Shown here one piece after another: positions 44,822 to 53,949 of a stretch of DNA of 64,000 nucleotides. The notes under the pieces are model-generated. The model ran no database searches and was not told the DNA's origin. It was given only the letters and a program-made list of their open reading frames with translations. Source of the DNA: Dasania phycosphaerae (GTDB taxonomy: Bacteria; Pseudomonadota; Gammaproteobacteria; Pseudomonadales; Dasaniaceae); assembly GCF_026891035.1 (NCBI RefSeq), contig NZ_JAPTGG010000012.1:62001-126000 (forward strand). The letters run 5' to 3'. Positions within the stretch are counted from its first letter, which is position 1; every line of letters begins with the position of its first letter. The position numbers and the translations under genes are program-made.

Positions 44822-45595
44822 ATGTTGATAGACAGTAGAGCCATTATCGACCCCAGTGCCAAGCTGGCCGATGACGTAGAGGTCGGCCCCTGGAGTATTA
44901 TAGGTCCCAATGTAGAAATAGGGGCGGGCACCGTGATTAAGTCTCATGTGGTGGTTAAAGGCCCCACGGTGATAGGTCGCAACAATACCATTTATCAGTT
45001 TGCTACCGTGGGCGACGATACCCCCGACCTAAAATATAACAACGAGCCTACACGCTTGGTGATAGGCGATAATAATGTAATACGCGAAGGTGTCACCATA
45101 CACCGAGGCACCGTGCAGGATAGAGCCGAAACCACCATAGGCAACGACAACCTGATTATGGCTTATGTACATATAGGCCATGACTCGGTAGTGGGTAACC
45201 ACTGTATATTGGTGAACAACGCCGCCTTAGCTGGCCATGTGTATATAGGCGATTGGGCCATAGTCAGTGGCTATACCTTGATACACCAGTTTTGTCATAT
45301 AGGCGAGCACTCCTTTAGTGGCATGGGTACGGCTATAGGTAAAGATGTGCCAGCCTATGTTACCGTTATGGGTAGTCCGGCAGCGGCCAAAGGGATTAAT
45401 ACCGAAGGTTTAAAACGCAGGGGCTTTAGCAGCGAGGCCATAGCCACCATACGCAAGGCTTATAAAATCATCTATCGCCGCGGCCTAACCACCGAAGAAG
45501 CCCTGCAGGAATTGGAAAGCATGCAAGCAGACTGCGCTGAGTTGGGGCCATTAATACACTCTATACGTGTTTCTAAGCGCGGCATAGTCAGGTAG
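44822..45595 (+). CDS. lpxA: UDP-N-acetylglucosamine acyltransferase
   Basis: First enzyme of lipid A synthesis, placing a 3-hydroxyacyl chain on UDP-GlcNAc. The 257-residue beta-helix protein has catalytic His120 in AYVHIGHDSVVGN. The chain-length ruler region reads HSFSGMGTAIGKD: Met168 occupies the position of Met169 in P. aeruginosa LpxA, where E. coli has Gly173. This predicts preference for C10 hydroxyacyl chains over C14. It lies 14 bp after fabZ; a 160-bp gap then separates it from lpxB. Confidence 0.96.
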   Translation: MLIDSRAIIDPSAKLADDVEVGPWSIIGPNVEIGAGTVIKSHVVVKGPTVIGRNNTIYQFATVGDDTPDLKYNNEPTRLVIGDNNVIREGVTIHRGTVQDRAETTIGNDNLIMAYVHIGHDSVVGNHCILVNNAALAGHVYIGDWAIVSGYTLIHQFCHIGEHSFSGMGTAIGKDVPAYVTVMGSPAAAKGINTEGLKRRGFSSEAIATIRKAYKIIYRRGLTTEEALQELESMQADCAELGPLIHSIRVSKRGIVR

Positions 45596-45755
45596 CACTA
45601 GCTAATTCAGAAGGGCCTGGCTAACAAGGCTGCGGTAAAAGCTTAACTAGACACAGGCTGATAATAATTCCACGCCTTAAGCCGCTACTTTAAGCCATCA
45701 TCATCGCGGCATTTGGCTTGTAGTCATTGTTATCAACCCTCCACAAGGTTACATC

Positions 45756-46931
45756 ATGGCGGAAAGTTTACGCATAGGGATAGTTGTTGGTGAGGCATCG
45801 GGGGATATACTCGGTGCCAGCTTGATCAAGGCTATAAAACAACAATACCCACAAGCTCAATTTGAAGGTATAGGCGGCCCCTTAATGTTGGCCCAGGGCT
45901 TTAACAGCCACCACCCCATGGAGCGTTTGGCGGTGATGGGCATAGTAGAGCCCTTAAAACGCCTGCCCGAACTACTGCGCATACGCCGCAGCCTAAAAGA
46001 GCATTTTATTGCTAAGCCGCCAGATTTATTTTTAGGCATAGACTCTCCCGATTTTAACCTGGATCTAGAGCTGGCCCTGCGTAAAGCAGGCTTGTTAACC
46101 GCGCATTATGTCAGCCCCTCGGTATGGGCTTGGCGCAGCGGTCGGGTACATAAAATCGCCAAGGCAGTGGATAGAATGCTGACCTTATTCCCCTTTGAGG
46201 CCCAGTTTTATCACCAGCATAATGTGCCGGTGTCTTTTATTGGTCATCCTTTGGCCGATAAGTTTCCCCTGCAAAATGACCAGCAGCAAGCGCAACAGGC
46301 CTTGGGGCTTAGCGCTGACAAGCCTTTGGTGGCGCTATTGCCGGGCAGCCGCGGTGGCGAGGTGGCTATGTTGGGCGAGGCATTTATAGAAACCGCTCGC
46401 TGGTGTTTACATCAGCGCTCAGATTTACAGTTTATTCTGCCAGCCGCCAACGAGGCTCGTTATCAGCAATTGCAAACCCTGCTCAGCCAGCGCGGTGCGG
46501 GCCTGCCTATTACCTTAATACAAGGCGATTCACAAACCGCTATGGCCGCCGCCGATGCGGTATTAATGGCCTCGGGCACCACTACCTTAGAGGCCATGTT
46601 ATTAAAACGCCCCATGGTAGTGGCTTATAAAATGGCGGGGTTGTCTTACGCCATAATCTCGCGCATGGTTAAGTCTAAATATATTGCTCTGCCTAATTTA
46701 TTGGCGGGTGAGATGCTGGTGCCCGAGGTGCTACAGCAGGATGTGCGGCCAGAAATGTTAGGGCCGTTAGTGTTAGACGCGCTGCAAAATAAAGCTAAGC
46801 GCGCCGCGCTGATAGAGCGTTTTACCGAGATACACCAAACATTAAAAATGAACGCCAGTGAGCGCGCCGCCGAGGTGTTATTAAAAATGATACGCCACCG
46901 GCACAATGAATCTCACGATGCTCAGTCATAA
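45756..46931 (+). CDS. lpxB: Lipid-A-disaccharide synthase
   Basis: Glycosyltransferase (GT19) joining UDP-diacylglucosamine and lipid X. The 391-residue protein has the N-terminal IGIVVGEASGDILGASLI, the central YVSPSVWAWRSGRVHKIAK, and the donor-site LLPGSRGGEVAML. ASGTTTLEAMLLKRPMVVAYKM follows in order. A 160-bp gap (45596-45755) precedes it, whereas lpxA and lpxB are usually close or overlapping; I see no other gene in the gap. rnhB starts 23 bp after its stop. Confidence 0.96.
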   Translation: MAESLRIGIVVGEASGDILGASLIKAIKQQYPQAQFEGIGGPLMLAQGFNSHHPMERLAVMGIVEPLKRLPELLRIRRSLKEHFIAKPPDLFLGIDSPDFNLDLELALRKAGLLTAHYVSPSVWAWRSGRVHKIAKAVDRMLTLFPFEAQFYHQHNVPVSFIGHPLADKFPLQNDQQQAQQALGLSADKPLVALLPGSRGGEVAMLGEAFIETARWCLHQRSDLQFILPAANEARYQQLQTLLSQRGAGLPITLIQGDSQTAMAAADAVLMASGTTTLEAMLLKRPMVVAYKMAGLSYAIISRMVKSKYIALPNLLAGEMLVPEVLQQDVRPEMLGPLVLDALQNKAKRAALIERFTEIHQTLKMNASERAAEVLLKMIRHRHNESHDAQS

Positions 46932-46954
46932 AAAGAATAGTTAGGAATAGAGTG

Positions 46955-47560
46955 ATGGACGTTTTTCATAGCAGCTACCAAGGTATCTTGGTGGCGGGTA
47001 CCGATGAGGTGGGACGCGGGCCTTTGGCTGGCGATGTGGTCGCCGCGGCGGTAATTTTAGATCCCAATAAACCTATAGAGGGTTTAAACGATTCTAAAAA
47101 ACTCACCGAAAAAAAACGCGAGGCCTTGTTCCCTATTATTCAAGAGCAGGCCTTGAGCTGGTGTATAGCCAGAGCAACGGTACAAGAGATAGACGAAATT
47201 AATATTCTGCACGCCAGCCTGTTAGCCATGACCAGAGCGGTGCAAGGCCTGGCCGTGCAACCTGAGCATGTGCTGGTGGATGGTAATAAAATTCCGCAAT
47301 GGTCATATCCTGCCGAGGCGGTAGTTAAAGGCGATAGCCGGGTAGCAGCCATCGCGGCGGCATCTATTTTGGCCAAGGTGACTAGGGATAGAGAGATGCT
47401 AGCTATGGATGAGTTATACCCCGGTTATGGTTTGGCGGGGCATAAGGGCTACCCCACCAAGGTGCATATGCAGGCCTTGGAAACCTTAGGCCCCACGCCT
47501 ATACACCGGCGTTCTTTTGGCCCCGTAAAAAAACAATTAGAGCAACTGAGTTTGCTATAG
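46955..47560 (+). CDS. rnhB: Ribonuclease HII
   Basis: Cleaves RNA in RNA-DNA hybrids and at single embedded ribonucleotides. The 201-residue protein has the acidic catalytic set in GTDEVGRGPLAG (Asp-Glu), HVLVDGNKIP (Asp) and the later SILAKVTRDREM (Asp). GHKGYPTKVH is also a signature. A GTG directly before ATG 46955 could serve as start and would add one residue. It is followed by dnaE after 36 bp, the conserved order. Confidence 0.95.
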   Translation: MDVFHSSYQGILVAGTDEVGRGPLAGDVVAAAVILDPNKPIEGLNDSKKLTEKKREALFPIIQEQALSWCIARATVQEIDEINILHASLLAMTRAVQGLAVQPEHVLVDGNKIPQWSYPAEAVVKGDSRVAAIAAASILAKVTRDREMLAMDELYPGYGLAGHKGYPTKVHMQALETLGPTPIHRRSFGPVKKQLEQLSLL

Positions 47561-47596
47561 CAAGCTATGCCATAACACGATACAGAGCAGCACTTT

Positions 47597-50500
47597 ATGA
47601 CCCCATCTTTTGTCCATTTGCGCCTACATAGCGAGTTTTCGTTAATCGACGGTTTAGTGCGCTTAAAGCCCCTGGCTAAGCGCGTGGCGGAGCTGGGCAT
47701 GCCGGCGGTGGCGTTAACCGACCATACAAATTTTTATGGCCAAATTAAATTTTATAAAGCGGCCGTGGCGGCGGGTGTAAAGCCTATCTACGGCAGTGAC
47801 TTTTTTCTTAAAGATGACGAAGACGAAACTCAAATCTCCAAACTGTGCTTGTTGGCGCAAAACGATAAAGGCTACCGCAACCTTACCGAATTAATTTCCA
47901 TGGCCTATCAGCAGGGCCAGTATTTGGGAGTGGCTTATATTAAACGCTCCTGGGTGCAGCAAAAATCCGAAGGTCTGATTGCATTATCGGGTGGCAAAGA
48001 CGGCGAGGTAGGGCGCGCTTTATTGGCGGGCAAGCAGGCCTTGGCGGCTGAGCGTTTACAGCGCTGGATGACTATGTTTCCAGATCGTTTTTATTTGGAG
48101 CTGCAGCGCACCGGCAGAGAAAACGAAGAGAATTATTTACATCAAGCCGTAGCTTTAGCCGGGCAGTATCAATGCCCAGTGGTGGCCACTAACGAAGTTT
48201 GTTTTATAAAGGCGGGCGAGTTTGAGGCCCATGAAGCACGGGTATGTATTAACGAGGGGCGCACCTTGGATGATCCGCGCCGAGTTAAAAAATATTCCGA
48301 GCAGCAATACCTACGCTCGCCAGAAGAAATGCAAGAGCTGTTTAGTGATATCCCCGAAGCGCTGCAAAATACCGTAGAAATTGCCAAGCGTTGTAATGTG
48401 GAAATCAAACTGGGTACTTACTATCTGCCAGAATACCCTATACCAGAAGACTTAGAGAACGATCCCTATTTTCAGAAAGTCCCCTACGAAACCCTAAAAC
48501 AGCAGACCATCAAGTCGCTAGCTAAAAACTGGGCGGGTAAAGAAGATACCCCCGAGTATGAAAAAGAGCTGCGCACTGGCATCTTTTTTAGAAAAATTTC
48601 CCGTGAAGGTTTGGATGAGCGTTTAGCCTTTTTAAAAGAAAACCGTAAGCCCAGCCTGCCACCTTTGGTGGATCAAGAATATATAGAACGACTCGATTTT
48701 GAGTTGGATATTATTTTGGAAATGGGCTTTCCCGGTTATTTTCTTATCGTGATGGACTTTATTCAGTGGTCCAAAGATCACGATATCCCCGTAGGCCCGG
48801 GTCGTGGTTCCGGTGCGGGGTCGCTGGTGGCCTATGTGCAAAAAATTACTGACTTAGACCCCTTGGAATACGATCTGCTATTCGAACGTTTTCTTAATCC
48901 CGAGCGGGTTTCTATGCCGGATTTCGACGTAGACTTTTGCATGGATAACCGCGACAAGGTAATCAGCTATGTGGCCGACAACTACGGTCGTGAGGCGGTA
49001 AGCCAAATCGTAACCTTCGGTACCATGGCCGCCAAGGCGGTGGTGCGCGACGTGGCTAGGGTGCAGGGTAAGTCCTATGGCTTGGCCGATAAACTGTCAA
49101 AAATGATTCCCTTTGAAATAGGCATGACGTTATCTAAGGCCATAGAGCAAGAGGAATTATTGCGCGACTTTATACGCGAAGACGAGCAGGCCGCCGAAAT
49201 TTGGTCTATGGCTACCCAATTAGAGGGCGTGACCCGCAACGTGGGCAAACACGCCGGTGGTGTGGTTATTGCACCTTCTAAGCTTACCGATTTTGCGCCC
49301 CTGTATTGCGATGAAACCGGCAGCGGCTTGGTTACCCAGTTTGATAAAAACGATGTGGAAGAAGCGGGCTTAGTTAAGTTCGACTTTTTGGGTTTGCGTA
49401 CCCTCACCATTATCGACTGGGCGGTGAAAATGATAAACCGCCCCAAGTCTGATGGCAGTGTGGTAGGGCTGGAAATAGAGCGCATCAATTTAGAAGATGT
49501 GGAAACCTTCAAGCTTTTAAAACGCGGCGAGACCACTGCGGTATTCCAGCTGGAATCGCGCGGCATGAAAGAGCTAATCAAAAAGCTCAAGCCCGATAAC
49601 CTGGAAGACATGATCGCACTGGTGGCACTGTTCCGCCCCGGCCCGTTGGATTCGGGCATGGTAGAGGACTTTGTTAACCGTAAGCACGGCATGGCCGAAG
49701 TGGCCTACCCCGATGTGCAGTATCAGCACGAATGGCTGAAACCTATATTAGAACCCACCTATGGCGTTATTGTTTACCAGGAACAGGTAATGCAAATCGC
49801 TCAGGTGTTGGCGGGCTACAGCTTGGGTGGCGCAGATATGCTGCGTCGCGCCATGGGTAAGAAAAAACCCGAGGAAATGGCCAAGCAGCGCAGTATCTTT
49901 AAAGAAGGCGCGATCAAGCAGGGTGTTGATGGCGATCTGGCCATGAAGATCTTTGACTTGGTGGAAAAGTTCGCCGGTTACGGTTTTAACAAATCCCACT
50001 CGGCCGCCTATGCCTTGGTGTCTTACCAAACCGCGTGGTTAAAAACCCATTACCCCGCTGAGTTTATGGCCGCCACCATGAGCTCGGAATTACAGAACAC
50101 TGACAAAATCGTAATCTTCATCGAAGAATGTAGAGAGATGAAGCTGCCGCTAAAACTGCCCGATGTGAACGAGGGTGAGTATATGTTTACGGTAAACGAT
50201 AAGGGCGAAATTATTTACGGCTTAGGGGCGATTAAAGGCTTGGGCGAAGGCCCCATAGACAGCATTATCGCCGCCCGCAACGAGGGAGGCCCCTTTAAAA
50301 ATCTGTTCGACTTTTGTGAGCGGGTAGACCCGCGCAAGGTGAATAAGCGTGCCTTGGATGCGCTAATACGTTCGGGTTCTTTCGACAGCCTGGGGGTAGA
50401 GCGGGCGGTGTTAATTGCCAGCACTCAAGAGGCGGTTAAGGCAGCTGAGCAAAGCGCCAGCAATAAAAACGCTGGCATGATGGATTTATTTGGCGATGTG

Positions 50501-51208
50501 GTACCCAACGGCGAGGGGGATAATGTTTATGCCGATTTTGAAAATGTACGGCCGCTAACCCCCAAAGAGCGTCTAAAAGGCGAAAAGGATACCCTAGGTT
50601 TGTACGTTACCGGCCATCCCATAGACGAATACGAAAAAGAGCTAAAGAAAATCGTACGCAACCGCATAGTCGATTTAAAAGCCGACCGCAGCAGCCAGCT
50701 AATAGCGGGACTAGTGGTAGACATGCGTACCATGAAGACCAAGCGCGGCGACACTATGGCCTTTGTGCAGCTGGATGACAGAACCGCGCGCATAGAGATA
50801 GGTCTATTCTCCGATGCCTACGAGCAGGCCAGGGATTTGCTCAGCAAAGACACGGTTATTCTGGTAGAGGGCGAGGTAGAGTTTGACGAATACCGCAAGC
50901 AGACCAAGGTGCGCGGTAAAACCGTGCGCAGCCTGCTGCAGGTGCGCGAAGAGCTGGCCCAGTCGCTGACATTGAGCCTCAGCCCTGAGGATTTTCAGTC
51001 CAGCCATAGACGCGGCTTTAGCCAGGAATTTAGCGATATGCTGTCACCGGCTTTAGGTGGCCGCTGCCCAGTGCATATAGCGTATCAGCAGGCGCAGGCG
51101 CAGGGGGAGTTGACCTTGGGCTCAAATTGGCAGGTGAGCCCCAGTGATGAACTAATACAATGTTTAAAAGATCGCTTCGGAAATGAAAAAGTTGAGCTAA
51201 AGTATTAG
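47597..51208 (+). CDS. dnaE: DNA polymerase III alpha subunit
   Basis: Replicative polymerase. The 1,203-residue protein has an N-terminal PHP domain (FVHLRLHSEFSLIDGL; LTDHTNFYGQIKFYKA). The palm motif GPGRGSGAGSLVAY and the catalytic aspartates in MPDFDVDFCMDNRDK (near residues 441-447) follow, with FDFLGLRTLT carrying the third. Then come the fingers (GRPGPLDSG-like FRPGPLDSGMVEDF), a tandem HhH region, and an OB domain (MRTMKTKRGDTMAFVQLDD). It is slightly longer than E. coli DnaE (1,160). A 221-bp gap with a dyad repeat separates it from accA. Confidence 0.98.
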   Translation: MTPSFVHLRLHSEFSLIDGLVRLKPLAKRVAELGMPAVALTDHTNFYGQIKFYKAAVAAGVKPIYGSDFFLKDDEDETQISKLCLLAQNDKGYRNLTELISMAYQQGQYLGVAYIKRSWVQQKSEGLIALSGGKDGEVGRALLAGKQALAAERLQRWMTMFPDRFYLELQRTGRENEENYLHQAVALAGQYQCPVVATNEVCFIKAGEFEAHEARVCINEGRTLDDPRRVKKYSEQQYLRSPEEMQELFSDIPEALQNTVEIAKRCNVEIKLGTYYLPEYPIPEDLENDPYFQKVPYETLKQQTIKSLAKNWAGKEDTPEYEKELRTGIFFRKISREGLDERLAFLKENRKPSLPPLVDQEYIERLDFELDIILEMGFPGYFLIVMDFIQWSKDHDIPVGPGRGSGAGSLVAYVQKITDLDPLEYDLLFERFLNPERVSMPDFDVDFCMDNRDKVISYVADNYGREAVSQIVTFGTMAAKAVVRDVARVQGKSYGLADKLSKMIPFEIGMTLSKAIEQEELLRDFIREDEQAAEIWSMATQLEGVTRNVGKHAGGVVIAPSKLTDFAPLYCDETGSGLVTQFDKNDVEEAGLVKFDFLGLRTLTIIDWAVKMINRPKSDGSVVGLEIERINLEDVETFKLLKRGETTAVFQLESRGMKELIKKLKPDNLEDMIALVALFRPGPLDSGMVEDFVNRKHGMAEVAYPDVQYQHEWLKPILEPTYGVIVYQEQVMQIAQVLAGYSLGGADMLRRAMGKKKPEEMAKQRSIFKEGAIKQGVDGDLAMKIFDLVEKFAGYGFNKSHSAAYALVSYQTAWLKTHYPAEFMAATMSSELQNTDKIVIFIEECREMKLPLKLPDVNEGEYMFTVNDKGEIIYGLGAIKGLGEGPIDSIIAARNEGGPFKNLFDFCERVDPRKVNKRALDALIRSGSFDSLGVERAVLIASTQEAVKAAEQSASNKNAGMMDLFGDVVPNGEGDNVYADFENVRPLTPKERLKGEKDTLGLYVTGHPIDEYEKELKKIVRNRIVDLKADRSSQLIAGLVVDMRTMKTKRGDTMAFVQLDDRTARIEIGLFSDAYEQARDLLSKDTVILVEGEVEFDEYRKQTKVRGKTVRSLLQVREELAQSLTLSLSPEDFQSSHRRGFSQEFSDMLSPALGGRCPVHIAYQQAQAQGELTLGSNWQVSPSDELIQCLKDRFGNEKVELKY

Positions 51209-51248
51209 TAGACTCGCTGAATATTTTTTGCCCTTTTCTCCGACGATG

Positions 51249-51294
51249 GCGACAGTTCGCATATTAGCGTGGTTAAATGTTGCGAACTGGTCGC
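51249..51294. other. Long inverted repeat between dnaE and accA
   Basis: CAGTTCGCA (51253-51261) and TGCGAACTG (51281-51289) are perfect arms, extended outward by GCGA/TCGC with a one-base bulge. The 19-bp centre is AT-rich. No T run follows, so it is not a rho-independent terminator. It sits ~140 bp upstream of accA, where a promoter is expected, and could be an operator or a leader hairpin. No promoter hexamers there are clear enough to call. Confidence 0.5.
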
Positions 51295-51429
51295 TAAAAT
51301 CCGGTTTCGGCTGGTTGTGCTATAGGGCTGCAAGCCTTTAATTATGCGGCCTTAGCTGTCGACTCTAGGAAAAAATTCAAGTAGAGTCTGCGCCTTTAAC
51401 TGTTTCGTAAACTGAGTTTTTTGCCCCCT

Positions 51430-52380
51430 ATGAATCCAAATTATCTCGATTTTGAACAACCCATTGCCGATCTCGAAGTTAAGATTGAAGAATTACAGCT
51501 AGTAGGCAGCGACAACGACCTGAATATCGTTGAAGAAATTGCCAAGCTGCGCGAAAAAAGCACCAAGCTCACCGAAAAACTTTTCGCTAATCTTACCCCT
51601 TGGCAAACAGTTAAGGTCGCCAGGCACCCCCTGCGCCCCTATACGCTGGATTACATCAATCGCGTATTTACCGATTTTCAAGAGTTACACGGCGACCGCC
51701 ACTTTGCCGATGATGCCGCTATTATCGGCGGCATGGCCAGGCTTAATGGCAAGCCGGTAATGGTTATAGGCCAAGAAAAAGGCCGTGGTGTACAAGAGAA
51801 GGTACGCCGTAACTTTGGCATGCCCAAGCCCGAAGGCTACCGCAAGGCCCAGCGCCTAATGGAAATGGCCGAGCGCTTTAAACTGCCGATTATTACCTTA
51901 ATTGATACCCCGGGAGCCTACCCCGGTATAGACTCAGAGGAACGCGGTATCAGTGAGGCCATCGCCAAAAACTTAGCGGTTATGTCCCGTTTAAGCACGC
52001 CTATTATCTGCATAGTAATAGGTGAGGGTAGCTCTGGTGGTGCCTTAGGTATAGGCGTAGGTGATCACCTGGCCATGCTGCAATACTCTACCTACTTTGT
52101 TATCTCGCCCGAAGGTTGCGCCAATATTATTTGGAAAACCTCAGAGAAAGCACCGGATGCCGCCGAGGCTATGGGCTTAACCTCTACCGTGCTAGAGGAC
52201 TTGGGTATTGTTGATGCCACTATCCCCGAGCCACTAGGTGGCGCACACCGTGATATAGACTTAATGGCTGAGCGCATTAAGGATCACTTGGTTGAGCGTT
52301 TAGCGGTATTAGAGAATTTACCCGCTGCGGACTTGCTAGAAAAACGCTATGAGCGTTTAATGTCGTACGGTAACGAATAA
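51430..52380 (+). CDS. accA: Acetyl-CoA carboxylase carboxyltransferase subunit alpha
   Basis: Alpha subunit of the carboxyltransferase that makes malonyl-CoA, the first step of fatty acid synthesis. From ATG 51430 the 316-residue protein begins NPNYLDFEQPIADLEVKI, aligning with the family N-terminus; an in-frame TTG 9 bp upstream is less likely. Conserved stretches include RDAYTLDYI-like RPYTLDYINRVFTDFQELHGDR in outline, IDTPGAYPGIDSEERG, and GEGSSGGALGIGVGD. The order dnaE-accA-tilS is typical. Confidence 0.97.
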   Translation: MNPNYLDFEQPIADLEVKIEELQLVGSDNDLNIVEEIAKLREKSTKLTEKLFANLTPWQTVKVARHPLRPYTLDYINRVFTDFQELHGDRHFADDAAIIGGMARLNGKPVMVIGQEKGRGVQEKVRRNFGMPKPEGYRKAQRLMEMAERFKLPIITLIDTPGAYPGIDSEERGISEAIAKNLAVMSRLSTPIICIVIGEGSSGGALGIGVGDHLAMLQYSTYFVISPEGCANIIWKTSEKAPDAAEAMGLTSTVLEDLGIVDATIPEPLGGAHRDIDLMAERIKDHLVERLAVLENLPAADLLEKRYERLMSYGNE

Positions 52381-52398
52381 ACTCATCAGGGAGGCCGA

Positions 52399-53766
52399 TT
52401 GGCTACAAACGCAACGCTAGCACCGCTTTCAGCCTCCCAACTCTTATCCCCCCTGCTCACAGACTACCCCAACGCCAAGCGCTGGGTGGTGGCTTATAGT
52501 GGCGGGGTAGATTCCCATGTTTTACTGCACCTCTGCCATCACTTTTTAGCGCAGCAGCAAGGCCAAAGTTTGCCGGCTTTGTGTGCAGTGCATATCAATC
52601 ATGGCTTACAGCAACCCGCAGAGGCTTGGGCGCAGCATTGCGCGCAGCAGGCTCAGGCTTTAGCTGTGCCCTTGCATATAGAGGCCGTCACCATAGAGCA
52701 GCAAGCTAGGCAGAGCTTAGAAGAGCAGGCCAGGCAGGCGCGCTATCAGGTATTTGAGCAGGCCCTGCAGCCCGGCGACTTATTATTACAGGGTCACCAC
52801 GCCGATGATCAGGCGGAAACCCTATTGCTGCGCCTGCTGCGCGGCAGTGGCAGCCAGGGCTTGGGGGCTATGCCGCAGGCTAGGGCGCTGGGGGCAGGGC
52901 AGTTGGTGCGGCCATTGTTGGCGGTGTCCAGGGCGGCTATAGAGGCCTATGCCCAGCAACAGCAGTTGCGGTGGATAGAAGACCCCAGCAACCAAAGCAG
53001 TGATTTTGATCGCAATTTTTTACGCCTAGAGTTGCTCCCCAAATTGGCCCAGCGCTGGCCGCAGTTTGCTGAGAGTTTTGGCCGTTCAGCCCGGCTCAGT
53101 GCCGAGGCCTACCAGCTTAATCAAGAGTTGGCCGCTATGGATGCCCAGCGTTTGGGTTTTACTGGCCCAGGAAAGGGGCTGGCGGTAGCGGGCTTAAACA
53201 CGTTGAGTTTGGCGCGCTGCAAAAATCTGCTGCGTTACTGGTTGGCGCAGCAGCAGCTGCCTATGCCCAGTGAGGCGCAGTTGCTGGCAGTGATAGATAC
53301 GGTGATTTCCGCTCAGGCCGATGCCAGCCCCACGGTGTCTTGGCCGGGGGTAGAGGTGTGTCGTTTTGAGGGGCTGCTCTATGCGCATCAGCCCTTGCCC
53401 GACTTTGATAATAAGGCCCGGTATAGTTGGAGCCTGAGCGACGAGATCGTCCTACCCGGCGCTGGCAGCTTATCAGCTAGCCGCTGCGAGGGCGGCTGTA
53501 TAGCTCTGCGCAAGGGGGCTGAGGCCGCAGATTTGCAGATACGTTTTCGCCAGAGCGGCGAGCACTGCCGCCCTGCGGGCCGCGGTGGTTCGCGCAAGCT
53601 TAAAAAACTATTGCAGGAATTGTCGGTGCCCTATTGGCTGCGTGGGCGGGTGCCGCTGTTGTACTGTGGCGATGAATTAATTGCGGTGGCCGATATGCTG
53701 GTGGCGGAAGGTTGGCAGGCGTCTGCTACTGAGCCGGGCTGGCAAATTTGCTGGCGGCGGCCTTAA
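52399..53766 (+). CDS. tilS: tRNA(Ile)-lysidine synthase
   Basis: Converts C34 of the tRNA(Ile) CAU anticodon to lysidine, allowing AUA decoding. The 455-residue protein has the ATP PP-loop VAYSGGVDSHVLLHL, then HINHGLQ, GHHADDQAETLLLRLLRGSG in order and IEDPSNQSSDFDRNFLR. The C-terminal substrate-binding domain ends with REQSGEHCRP-like RFRQSGEHCRPAGRGGSRKL in outline. It starts with TTG at 52399; GGGAGG at 52389-52394 is well placed and supports this choice. Confidence 0.93.
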   Translation: MATNATLAPLSASQLLSPLLTDYPNAKRWVVAYSGGVDSHVLLHLCHHFLAQQQGQSLPALCAVHINHGLQQPAEAWAQHCAQQAQALAVPLHIEAVTIEQQARQSLEEQARQARYQVFEQALQPGDLLLQGHHADDQAETLLLRLLRGSGSQGLGAMPQARALGAGQLVRPLLAVSRAAIEAYAQQQQLRWIEDPSNQSSDFDRNFLRLELLPKLAQRWPQFAESFGRSARLSAEAYQLNQELAAMDAQRLGFTGPGKGLAVAGLNTLSLARCKNLLRYWLAQQQLPMPSEAQLLAVIDTVISAQADASPTVSWPGVEVCRFEGLLYAHQPLPDFDNKARYSWSLSDEIVLPGAGSLSASRCEGGCIALRKGAEAADLQIRFRQSGEHCRPAGRGGSRKLKKLLQELSVPYWLRGRVPLLYCGDELIAVADMLVAEGWQASATEPGWQICWRRP

Positions 53767-53801
53767 TCGCCATTTTCAGCTATCACAGCACCATTCTATG
53801 A

Positions 53802-53830
53802 TTGAGCCACTATGCCATTGCTGGTACACT
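53802..53830 (+). promoter_or_regulatory. Candidate sigma-70 promoter for pyrG
   Basis: TTGAGC (53802-53807) and TACACT (53825-53830) are separated by exactly 17 bp, in the 183-bp gap between tilS and pyrG. Transcription would start near 53837, giving a leader of about 113 nt. It is preceded by the only sizeable break between tilS and eno. Confidence 0.45.
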
Positions 53831-53949
53831 GGCGTCCCATCTTAGGGGGTAAAACGACGCCGGTTTTTTAGTCTATTTGACGGCCTGTTAACACCCAACT
53901 CAAGTACATTGCACACACGTTCAACGATACAGTTTATAAAAGGTTCTTC

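Noticed and set aside
49075..49692. 205-codon open frame antisense to dnaE
   Set aside because: dnaE is intact through this region and the antisense translation is low-complexity Ser-rich sequence.
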